Below are positions 19,501 through 24,800 of a DNA stretch of 64,000 nucleotides, piece by piece. The stretch's first letter is position 1. Each line of letters opens with the position of its first letter. The stretch is taken from assembly GCF_000429905.1 (NCBI RefSeq), contig NZ_KE386982.1, forward strand, positions 84,551 to 148,550. The letters are read 5' to 3'. Both the position numbers and the translations under genes were made by a program. Below the pieces are notes generated by a model. It searched no databases. It saw only the letters and a program-made list of their open reading frames with translations, and was not told the DNA's origin. Origin of the DNA: Desulfatibacillum aliphaticivorans DSM 15576 (lineage in GTDB: Bacteria > Desulfobacterota > Desulfobacteria > Desulfobacterales > Desulfatibacillaceae).

Positions 19501-20643
19501 GGATGTCTGGCTCCACACTTTAGCTAACACCGGGTCGATATCCTTGATGGCTTCCGAAACATGCTTGGCCGCCTGCATTCTCGCACGCGGGTCCGCCTGG
19601 CCGTCCTGAAGAAGACTCCCGATCCTGCCCCGTTGCAGGGCGTTTCCTCCGGCGCCGATCACGCCGAAAATCAAACCCGCCGTGGTCGAAGGCCCGAAAG
19701 CCTGCTTGGCCGCGTCCCAAAAACTCATGTCGCCCATGCCAGCGTCGCGGGCGATATTGGCCTGAACCCCGGCCGTCGCCATTTCGCCGCCAGCCTCGAC
19801 GGCCGCCGTACCAGCCACGCGGGATAGGGTCTGAGCCCAGCTTCGCCTGAGCAACCCCTTGACGCCGGTTTTCAAGACTTGCTTTCCAGGGGCCATGACA
19901 GGCTTTGCCAGCCCGGCGGTTACAGCCTCCAACAAATCCGTGGCAAACTCAAAACCGCCTTCAGCCAGGGCGTGCTTCAACGCGGCCTTTTCGCTCACGG
20001 ACCGGACGATTCCCATTTCATCGGCCTGCTCCAGGAACTCATCCCAGGCGGCCACGCCGTACAGGGTTCCTCCCGAAAGGGCGTAACCAGCAATAGCGCC
20101 TACCGGGGCGCCAATGCCGCCAGCCGCCGCGCCTGCTGCGGCTCCCGCAGCCGTTGCAGGCCCTTGGGCCGTCACCGACTGCACCACGCTCTGCAGCCCT
20201 TCGTACAGCCACCTTCGGAGGCCTGACTCCGCCTGCTTGGACGGCCTTAAAAAATCATGCTTCCACGTCGCGTCCTGGGCTTGGCGAACCATGGCGCCGC
20301 CAAGCCGCCCCATGCCTTCGTCAATGGGATCGTCGCCAACCATCCTGTCCACGCCCCGAAGCACCCGCCCGGTCATTTCATAAGCGCCCACCAGGCCGCT
20401 GGCGGATGCAGAGGCCATGTCTCCTATCAGCCCGCGATCCGCCGCCTTGGGTGCGTAAGGCGCCATATTCTGGGCCACAAAGTTGTGACGCACCCTTTGT
20501 TGATCATCCAGGCTTAGGCTATAAAACTCATCGTCGGTCAACTGGTCTTCAAAATAGCCTGTAAGCGCATTAATTTTCTTGGATAAGGGAAGGTCTTTGG
20601 CCTGGGCGGAACCCAGCCACCTCTGGGCTTCACGATTCAGCAT
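10555..20643 (-). CDS. Giant phage polyvalent protein: ParB-like, helicase, DNA methylase, HExxH and virion regions
   Basis: This 3,362-codon ORF ends the late operon. Approximate layout by residue: Ala/Gly-rich N-terminal segment (165-200); ParB-like NGHHRLELA (650); a conserved polyvalent segment FTRDAAEEARKLLRKKL (1060); Gly/Asp/Arg linker (1140-1265); SF2 helicase with GTGTGKT (1317), ADEAH (1406) and GRIYRVGQ (1804); N6-adenine methylase with EPSAGHGAIARWF (1943) and NPPFG (2002); AHEKFH, an HExxH metallopeptidase-type site (2307); then a long coiled-coil and C-terminal region of the large polyvalent kind. Such proteins are thought to enter the host with the phage DNA and protect or handle it. 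The ATG has GAGGTGAC upstream. A GTG at 16812 could start a separate 2,085-codon gene. Confidence 0.9.
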   Translation of the reverse strand: MLNREAQRWLGSAQAKDLPLSKKINALTGYFEDQLTDDEFYSLSLDDQQRVRHNFVAQNMAPYAPKAADRGLIGDMASASASGLVGAYEMTGRVLRGVDRMVGDDPIDEGMGRLGGAMVRQAQDATWKHDFLRPSKQAESGLRRWLYEGLQSVVQSVTAQGPATAAGAAAGAAAGGIGAPVGAIAGYALSGGTLYGVAAWDEFLEQADEMGIVRSVSEKAALKHALAEGGFEFATDLLEAVTAGLAKPVMAPGKQVLKTGVKGLLRRSWAQTLSRVAGTAAVEAGGEMATAGVQANIARDAGMGDMSFWDAAKQAFGPSTTAGLIFGVIGAGGNALQRGRIGSLLQDGQADPRARMQAAKHVSEAIKDIDPVLAKVWSQTSTQAITNGESISLDEEIQAKPMQDQGMASGPVEAGAAGKAPGVRNEALEAQRATREAEEAKVDAVHGQVIDLVKARRQAEKQAKAQADAQAQAQAEEQARMKQETMDALRQEDQALDGETMAGTLAELAGKLSPGQVAAVGDRVRELGSRDKVSKEYPDPSNVVDQYANGLALMLFPEAEVKMASSPEPPEEGGQAQPESAAAPGAGLVGSGRVMDMDPREIIADPDRFQYKRGMGQGGVNSKLKGIKKFDPNLAGLVTVWKDPEDGKVYVINGHHRLELAQRTGAESITVRFSDAETAEGAMVAGALQNIAEGQGSPEDAATIFRKLNIDKEALQEKFNISLKGKIAREGMALAQLSDFLFGQVKSGDLPRPWGVAIGNGLPGDDAAQLDLVRLLAKERKKRGNISQGFVEQLINVVKGAPTVETEQQSLFGAEMIRESLATEKAEILDYTLKRLANDKRLFGVVGKKASADRLSEAGNVIDVEASKDIAEQAAQVIDIINRLAHSKGTVSDLLNQAARELHDAGSNKERSAVKDRFYQAVSDAVPEIVQGRDPKGDTGRLGKPSDSPDSDQSGLAPSQGQQDLFSQPQTKPEKPPETAAQAEKKTASPPEKVKKPKNLAEVITGVSKKPKQTRNQPATVTENLTVEESKQIPGYGESNTVFTRDAAEEARKLLRKKLNQVSMGLDPELVQAGITLAGYHIEAGARSFAAYSKAMLQDLGEAAKPHLRSWYEAVRYYPGFDAQGMTEAKDIEEEPTGGKENAERGGGDLERNSGDAKAEDQVGPEVVQDGSGPGDGGLREGRQGPGKGRERSNDDSGVPGREAAASGKGRDQQVSGEQAGAGERPAGSEHGERSGDSGLEGVFFESVSAEAVGKSSSQSPAGIDKAAAQKAAQKVAVKPGNQENADQSLPFLTTGQRQDVVFAERRFANVDGHGVLFTNGTGTGKTAVGLGVAKRYERQSRDNILIAVPSDQVANGWIEFARNLHLDVKQLSDTRDNGGKGIVVTTYANLGVNASLVKRDWDLVIADEAHYLSQNKSGQRTNALNAVRALTLHSRGAHERYSRMYAKEIERAEILSKMDPQAIKDSEIEELESLSDQLADWRDQVMEEVEKAQQGGRPKLLMLSATPFAYEKSVDMAEGYLFSYPESDGYSYNAPGPYEAFMMQHFGYRMRYNKLTEPEAEVDRGLMQRQFNAFLKKEKVLSGRMLEVDFDYDRKFVLAESGIGTDIDEGLQWLWENKRYTAIHQLVMEQFDHLSRRYLLEAIKAQEVIPHIRAHMDLGRKVVVFHDFKKGGGFNPFNLSGHLKSREIVKIPDGGSLPLGDLVAEFAEKRADLWNLPIASMKSPIQTLTWEFGDELAIFNGDVPKAKRRQAVADFQDDNGKAQVILVQSAAGKEGISLHDTTGRHPRVLFNLGLPTQPTTAIQQEGRIYRVGQASNAMFRYLNTGTNWERFAFATTIAQRTSTAENLALGEQARALRDAFINGFENSDVYAAGFEGEGTGGKEQDAAANAALTEWDRAVSMYYANQKKTSRTKAAEGKDYFATPEPLGLKMVEWADIRPGDRVLEPSAGHGAIARWFPESANVTVVEPSRELSSRLRMVTEGRILEHRFEDLNIINKYDAIVMNPPFGSGGKTAVDHIAKAARHLNPGGRIAAIIPKGPAADKKFDKWYESDEAKGLFVVGEITLPSVTFERAGTRVNARIVIIDKEASKDQQPSSQASRDYSDAKTIKEFFERIENGTIPDRVRPRQDARPESAGEGEVEGETYVTDAPEVVHVTRKGKELRGVIAKDLSEEQAREIDKYTWKKQGGYFIRMKHVRRPDREEEPRQAAGGAQYATGRAPGEPVTLDQVRKHFPGADAGISTDGGVWVKYPGMDSLTIRAVDHISADEAAFTLGRGRSLESGEMIAGQYQDFEILLQRDIADQWTLAHEKFHFLEDVGLVSAKDRGVLSREIRSQVEAGNWKSENSGDVGGPEDRAVWVTEQLRQREFDRFSSPVRSVLQKIADFIDGLANLFVRTSRGVVRDLEGDRFLGKPAPAGEKTGHVRYAAVKQPGSAFLTWEMEQNRSFANRIFEQRDQAVHQVQLRVQELQKKVQELAGEKSRRKHALGFAYDKKLKRSRESDLLDQAMMVWRDIQGHPDKIAEFRAWAEKALKAPETSREGRIAIREQLGLLNRVEALTDEQKALADEIGALFEEAYTVAEANGVVKSWRDNYVRRIWKFKDKFKDSVSASGTGTSGFQTFTTARMGRKLDTILDGWMEGYELGVKGLTNSYGSYMTELESILANKDFIRSGYYLRDLEGGRLFDTRKRKGYAELDAPGFNVWEWAGQVGSDIGPQGAVSLFVSDYGRKFFFSPIERVPETFAVYKSKDSTRAYRVFLSEDDAQEFAARKQCDRIERRPPKDIAESWEQRRLYAPAELARMINKMTTGDRLFWDTPGLKALSRLNQALKSWILLSSFFHHMAGARSWMFGVQHGWRKTTETVDGDDVKTGGWNPVSAYKMGLRKIEERHPLITLGIKNGLTLGEIQDWGEGQLRDERGLAEELLRKLGLEKASKVMGGMGYARERFADSLFKKFFAGLKAEAFVIEFVHELQKTQDRHVKQGIKGGVDENAVAERVARLINADFGGLHLKRMGRNPTLQNISRMALLAPDWTESNFRTVTGMIPGLNKWINRIIGDIPGPKGMDSIYRRFWGRIALRVALATIMAQLLLNGPDDTEEFWKEQAGTERFKKFRWTEVDITRLYEMLGIETEGRKTFSIGGHFFDPLKLIDPPRLIKGKASPLGRAGEAVMTGTDWAERPFTGLGEFIATGKTRKDSPFDEKKGFWNRLPATVVNQVTNMQPVQVGYMIRYFAGEEDGLSALMLSAGASIHTAWAPRERMPVTRAESKEDQVYEALEDLADKEMLRLGPPSGRITVGGVPYKMSREQYLDYLERSSSLARSRITELMATARWNRMSDEAKAAAVEKIIKSARSKVRGKMKKSHT
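16851..17219 (-). CDS. Nested ORF in the +1 frame of the polyvalent gene, 122 residues
   Basis: Inside the polyvalent ORF, on the same strand but shifted by one base, lies a 122-codon ORF beginning MLNVAAVIWNEIAETQKL and ending LENLLRKALQE. Its ATG at 17219 is preceded by AGGGGG at about 7-8 nt, a strong ribosome binding site. Most of its codons end in G or C, like the surrounding genes, and the product looks like a normal charged helical protein. In the same stretch the main frame gives only a Gly-, Glu-, Asp- and Arg-rich linker. I do not recognise the family. It may be a true overlapping gene, or a sign that the giant ORF is really two genes with this one between them. Confidence 0.65.
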   Translation of the reverse strand: MLNVAAVIWNEIAETQKLRTKWARKWFKMDQDQVTEACEKEGKDLEKAGNDPMTILGFQVVRPLLLERDAISRYLENRPELGNALPEVNTVNEAVILASKEYFLSPSQQKQLENLLRKALQE

Positions 20644-20653
20644 GTCACCTCGA

Positions 20654-22318
20654 TCAATTGCCGGGTCGAAGGGTTATCCCCTGGGGATTCAAACTGTTAA
20701 GCACGTCCGCCAAACTCACCTGGTTCTTGGCCGCCGGCTCTTTGCTTCTGCGCGTATTGCTCCCCTTGGCGTTCGATGTGCCCGCTGCTTGAAACCCACC
20801 CGATGTGGCGTGAAGCGTTGCAGGCCCCAACTCGCCGGGGACTTCCACCATGGGAACGGAATTTGGATCTTTTTTGTACGCCTCATCCTTTTTTTTACTA
20901 ACCCCGTCCAGGTAATCGCGCCAACTCGCACCGTCTGGAGGAGGATCCTCTTCACCTGGCCCGCCGCCCTTAAACAAACTGCTCAGGGAGCTTTGCTCCT
21001 GCAGCCTGGACACAATCCGCGAAATATACTGAGACTCAAAACTTTCATAATCCCCGTATTCAGCTTGTGCGGCTTCATCCAATTTGCTCCACTGGTACTG
21101 GGCCTCTTCCTCCAGCGCGGCCATATCCTTGGGAGTAATCTTCACCCCGCCGCCCAACAGCTTTTCAAAGGCCCCCAGCCTTTTAATCCGGGAGTCGAAC
21201 TGCCCCTGCAGCTTCATCCGGTCAGGCTCCGCCAGCCCCGGTTCGTTCAAGCGTTTGCCCAACTCTGTGATGGCGTCCAGCTCATGGACCAAAACAGCCT
21301 TGGAATACTGATCCGGAGAAGACATGAAGCTGTTCACCTTGTTCGTGGCGTCCAACCGCGAAACCACGGTCTTGGAATCCCGGCCGGCGTAGAACATGGA
21401 CGCCTGGGAGGGCGACAGGCCGAAGGTGTTGGCCCAATCCTCCAGGCTTTTCACTTCCGTGGGGCTTCCGGCTTCGCCCTTGGCCTTTTTATCCTCAACC
21501 CTGGCAAGACCCAGCTCCGCGTCGCGCCTCAAAATCTTCTCCGAAGGCTTCCTGCCTTTCATAAAGGCTTTGGCTTCCTTGCCGCTCAACCCAAAGGCCT
21601 TAACCCATTCCTGGGCCGTGCGGGTTTCTCCGGCGGATCCCGCCATGGTCCGGGCGGTCGCCATGTCCTTTTCCAGGCGTTTGATGCCGTCTTCCAAAAC
21701 GCTGACGTCAATCCCCTGGGCCGCATACCGGGCCTTGGCCCGTTCCAGCTCAAGCACCTGCTTTTTCAGCCACGGCTCCGGGTTTTCCTTAAATGCGGCC
21801 AGATTCCTCTGAGCAATCGATAAACGCTCCTGGAGCTTAGGTTCTTCCGGGTTCTGTTCAATCGCCATTTCCAGCCTGGCAATCTGATCCTCCAGGGTTC
21901 TGCCCGGCTCGGTCACAGCCAACGTGTTGGCTACAATCGGGCCGGACATGCGTTTGAACTCCGCCCGCGATACCCGCGTTCCGTCCTTTTTCACAAACTC
22001 CCCGGTTTTTTCGTCCAGGGCGGCCCCCAGGGCCTTTTCCCAGGCAGGAAGAACATGGGGGATAAAATGGTTGGTCAGGGCCAGGCTGTCCGAAGGCGCC
22101 ACTTCGGACAGACGCAGCGGACTGTTCATGTGCTTGATCTCCGCCGCACGCTCCCTGAGAATCGGCTCTTCGTAATCCTGGAAAATCTTCCGGTCATAAG
22201 CGGCCTGATCCCGCCTCAAGGCCATGTTCTCGCCAACAAGGGCGGCGTTGCCTATTCCCGCCTGGCCTTGCTGGATGGTCCGGGAAAGGTTTCCCAAAGC
22301 ATCGGATACTTGCGTCAT
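20654..22318 (-). CDS. Phage internal-virion candidate, coiled-coil, 554 residues
   Basis: I do not recognise this 554-residue protein. It is highly charged and mostly helical, with long runs such as RLEMAIEQNPEEPKLQERL and KQVLELERAKARYAAQG that suggest coiled coils. Its C-terminus is low in complexity (Gly, Ser, Asn, Pro). It has no signal peptide or membrane segment. The ATG has GGAGAAGGCTT upstream, and the stop lies 10 nt before the giant polyvalent ORF. Position between the nozzle-like gene and the polyvalent ORF suggests a protein packed in the capsid or ejected with DNA. Confidence 0.75.
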   Translation of the reverse strand: MTQVSDALGNLSRTIQQGQAGIGNAALVGENMALRRDQAAYDRKIFQDYEEPILRERAAEIKHMNSPLRLSEVAPSDSLALTNHFIPHVLPAWEKALGAALDEKTGEFVKKDGTRVSRAEFKRMSGPIVANTLAVTEPGRTLEDQIARLEMAIEQNPEEPKLQERLSIAQRNLAAFKENPEPWLKKQVLELERAKARYAAQGIDVSVLEDGIKRLEKDMATARTMAGSAGETRTAQEWVKAFGLSGKEAKAFMKGRKPSEKILRRDAELGLARVEDKKAKGEAGSPTEVKSLEDWANTFGLSPSQASMFYAGRDSKTVVSRLDATNKVNSFMSSPDQYSKAVLVHELDAITELGKRLNEPGLAEPDRMKLQGQFDSRIKRLGAFEKLLGGGVKITPKDMAALEEEAQYQWSKLDEAAQAEYGDYESFESQYISRIVSRLQEQSSLSSLFKGGGPGEEDPPPDGASWRDYLDGVSKKKDEAYKKDPNSVPMVEVPGELGPATLHATSGGFQAAGTSNAKGSNTRRSKEPAAKNQVSLADVLNSLNPQGITLRPGN

Positions 22319-22329
22319 AAGCCTTCTCC

Positions 22330-23502
22330 TTATCCGAAACCGGTGGATGTGTCCCCCGGATCGTGGCTGTTCGCCCTGGACATGTCGCTGGATTTGTTTG
22401 TTCCGTTGCCGGCGGCCGCGTTGCCGCCAAAATTGCCGGCGTTCACATTGGCGTTGGCGCCCGTATTGCCCGAGTTGGCTGTGCTGGTCGCATTTGTCGT
22501 ACTGGTCGCGTTGGCGGTGCTGCCCATATTCCCGCCGGTCCCGCCATAGTTGTCCCTGCCGGCGCTCTCACTGTTCCCGCCATAGTCGCCGTAATTCCCG
22601 GTCGCATTGCCCGCGCCCTGGTAGCCGTCAGCATTTGGCCCATTGGTCTGTTCATTCGGCTCATTGCCGTCTTCATTGGAAATGTTGGCAAAACTGCTTT
22701 CGTCAAAGCCCTTACGATTGGGGCCGTCTATGACCTTTTCGTCTTCAAAACCAAAAAGGTTCCCCAGCTTTTCCATGGCGAAATCCCTTAAATTGCCAAA
22801 TAAAGTAACCTTCTTGCCCTCTTCCAGGGCATATTGCATCTTGGCGAATTCTCGATTGGTGATGTCCGGATGGTTGGGATTCGTTATGGTTTTATCTTCT
22901 TTCTGCTGCTGATCTAAAGACTTCCTTGCGGCCCTGTAGGCGTCCCAATTGGCTTCTTCACGGGTCTTGCCTGTCAAACGCTCCACTTCCCTGTCCACGG
23001 CCATGGCCTTCACAGGGGCGTTTAAAGCCGCACCCCGGATGATTCCTATCGGTCCTAGACCAATATCTCTAATTGTGGATTTTAAAAAATCCCCTAATCG
23101 TTTTCCCCGCTCTTCGCCCGTTCTCAAGGAATCAACAAGTTCACCGGCGGTTTGCACCGTGCGCATGCCCGGAACCTCCTTGGCGATCTCCGGCATGGCG
23201 CCCCTGCCAAAAGCCGTTTGGGCGCCAACCTCGTCAGACCCCGGTACGCCGTAATTATCCCCCTTATGCGCATCGCCGCCGGAATTATCGTAGGGATTGA
23301 TGTCCATATCCAACAGACTCCCCGTGGAAGCGTAAACGCTCTCATTAAGCCCGCCTGCCAACGAGACCGGTGCGGATGAAGCCGCTGCATCCTGGCCTTG
23401 CTGGTAGTAGTACCGGCTGGATAAAGACCCAATAGGCCTGGTGACGCTGGCCGAACGCCCCGTCACTCCGCTTCGCTGCCTGGAATAGTCCCGTAAATTC
23501 AT
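22330..23502 (-). CDS. Phage protein with Asn/Gly/Thr/Ala-rich C-terminal tail
   Basis: The 390-residue protein has an ordinary first two thirds (with the helix EVERLTGKTREEANWDAYRA) and a final 110 residues built almost only of Asn, Gly, Ala, Thr and Ser, for example NATSTTNATSTANSGNTG. The tail is probably disordered or forms a fibre-like or aggregating segment. The ATG at 23502 overlaps the stop of the upstream gene by one base (TGATG), which fits translational coupling; two in-frame GTGs lie just upstream. Function unknown, probably a virion or ejection protein by position. Confidence 0.75.
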   Translation of the reverse strand: MNLRDYSRQRSGVTGRSASVTRPIGSLSSRYYYQQGQDAAASSAPVSLAGGLNESVYASTGSLLDMDINPYDNSGGDAHKGDNYGVPGSDEVGAQTAFGRGAMPEIAKEVPGMRTVQTAGELVDSLRTGEERGKRLGDFLKSTIRDIGLGPIGIIRGAALNAPVKAMAVDREVERLTGKTREEANWDAYRAARKSLDQQQKEDKTITNPNHPDITNREFAKMQYALEEGKKVTLFGNLRDFAMEKLGNLFGFEDEKVIDGPNRKGFDESSFANISNEDGNEPNEQTNGPNADGYQGAGNATGNYGDYGGNSESAGRDNYGGTGGNMGSTANATSTTNATSTANSGNTGANANVNAGNFGGNAAAGNGTNKSSDMSRANSHDPGDTSTGFG

Positions 23503-24158
23503 CACCACCAGTCGCCTCCCGAAATTGCTTCGACGGCTCCGCCGCCAACGGCGGACAGCACCGTGGAATACACGTCCCCGCCGGAAGCCAGGTAGGCGGT
23601 TGCACCGGAGACGGCGGCGCTTCCCATGATCTCCCGTTCGCGTTTTCCGCCAAAGGGAATGTAATCCCGGCCAAGGTCCGCCCCCAGGGTGGTTCCTGCA
23701 AGAATTCCGGCGGGAATCGCGACATAATGGTCCTTCAAGGCCCCCACCCAGTTGCCCGCGTCGCCCGCGCCTTCCGACGAAAAAAACTTGGCCGTCTCGC
23801 CCGCGCCCATCTTGGCCGCTTCCGTGGCCGAATCATCCACGGCCCCCGAATCGGCGTTGATGGCTTGGCTCAGGGCGTCGTTTTGCTCTTTGCCCGTGTA
23901 GTAGGAAGCCGCCAGGTTGGCCAGGCTGATCAAATTGGCCTTCTTGGCCTGGTCTTTCTGGACTTCCAGCTTTTCCCGGTCCAGGGCTTCCTGCTTTTTC
24001 CGCCAGTCCTGGTTCGCATTAAACGCCTTTTCCTCAAAGGCCCGGTCCTGTTGCGCCTGGTAATAGGCGGGAAGACGGGCCGCCATGGTTTCGTTAATGT
24101 CCCGGTCAGCCCTGGGGAGCCTTCTCCCCATGACCGCCTGCATTTGAGAGCGTCCCAC
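23502..24158 (-). CDS. Small phage internal-virion candidate with Gly/Ala-rich C-terminus
   Basis: A 218-residue protein of unknown function. The N-terminal half is helical and rich in Gln, Lys and Glu (WRKKQEALDREKLEVQKDQ). The C-terminal half is hydrophobic, with AIPAGILAGTTLGADLG and SAAVSGATAYLASGG, which could insert in or cross a membrane. That pairing is common in podovirus ejection proteins, but no family is recognised. It starts with GTG, preceded by GGAGG at 7 nt, directly after the stop of the upstream gene. Confidence 0.75.
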   Translation of the reverse strand: MGRSQMQAVMGRRLPRADRDINETMAARLPAYYQAQQDRAFEEKAFNANQDWRKKQEALDREKLEVQKDQAKKANLISLANLAASYYTGKEQNDALSQAINADSGAVDDSATEAAKMGAGETAKFFSSEGAGDAGNWVGALKDHYVAIPAGILAGTTLGADLGRDYIPFGGKREREIMGSAAVSGATAYLASGGDVYSTVLSAVGGGAVEAISGGDWW

Positions 24159-24590
24159 TTATTCGCCTCCTCCCATAAGCGCCATGGCCTTCCGAAGGCT
24201 CTGGCGCTCTTTGCGGGTTTGATTGGCCAATTCCTGGTTTAATTCCATTTGCTGATGACCCAAGGCGCCGCCCACAACCAAATCAGCCAGGCCAACCCCT
24301 TCGGCCAAAGCCCCCTGGCCTTGCTCAAAATCCAGGGCGTCCTCATGCAGGGAAAAGGCCTCCTTGGTCCGGCGCTGGCTTTCCGCAAATTGTTTTTGGG
24401 CGAACTTCTGGTCTGCGGCACGCACCATCCCTGCAATCTCCCTTGCCATGCCAGGAGCGGCAAAACCCTTGTCCGCGGCAACCAGGTCCAGTATCGCCCG
24501 CTGCCTGTTGTCCATGGCTGCAAGCCTCTGGATGGCCCGTTGATACCTGGGGTTGTTTTCCATCTTGGCGGTGATCGCATTATGGTCCAT
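24159..24590 (-). CDS. Phage protein of unknown function, 143 residues
   Basis: A charged, helical 143-residue product with no recognised domain. It contains RYQRAIQRLAAMDNRQRAIL near the start and a Gly/Leu-rich stretch (VGLADLVVGGALGHQQ) in the middle. The ATG has GGAGCG upstream and abuts the stop of the preceding gene. Like its neighbours it belongs to the run of small proteins between the nozzle-like gene and the polyvalent ORF, so an internal virion role is possible but not shown. Confidence 0.72.
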   Translation of the reverse strand: MDHNAITAKMENNPRYQRAIQRLAAMDNRQRAILDLVAADKGFAAPGMAREIAGMVRAADQKFAQKQFAESQRRTKEAFSLHEDALDFEQGQGALAEGVGLADLVVGGALGHQQMELNQELANQTRKERQSLRKAMALMGGGE

Positions 24591-24791
24591 TTATTTCGCT
24601 CCACGAGCGCAGGCCAAAGCCCGCACATGACGATGAGAAATCTTCCTGGCAGCCTGCCGGCTCACTCGTTTGCCCACAGGCTCCGTCTGGGCGCCTCCCT
24701 CCCTCTGGATCGCCAAAGGAACGTCCTCACCCGTTTGAAGCAGCCTTAAATACGCGTTGGCCTCATTCAGATCCATAATGGCTTTTTCCAC
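24591..24791 (-). CDS. Small basic phage protein, 66 residues
   Basis: A short ORF starting at a GTG (24791) that has GGAGG 5 nt upstream; an alternative GTG two codons earlier is too close to that site. The N-terminal half (MEKAIMDLNEANAYLRLLQTG, shortened here to its helix AIMDLNEANAYLRLL) is helical. The C-terminal half is strongly basic with many Arg, Lys and Ala residues, suggesting nucleic acid contact. Function unknown. It fits tightly between two genes of the late operon, which supports it being real. Confidence 0.6.
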   Translation of the reverse strand: MEKAIMDLNEANAYLRLLQTGEDVPLAIQREGGAQTEPVGKRVSRQAARKISHRHVRALACARGAK

Positions 24792-24800
24792 GTTCACCTC

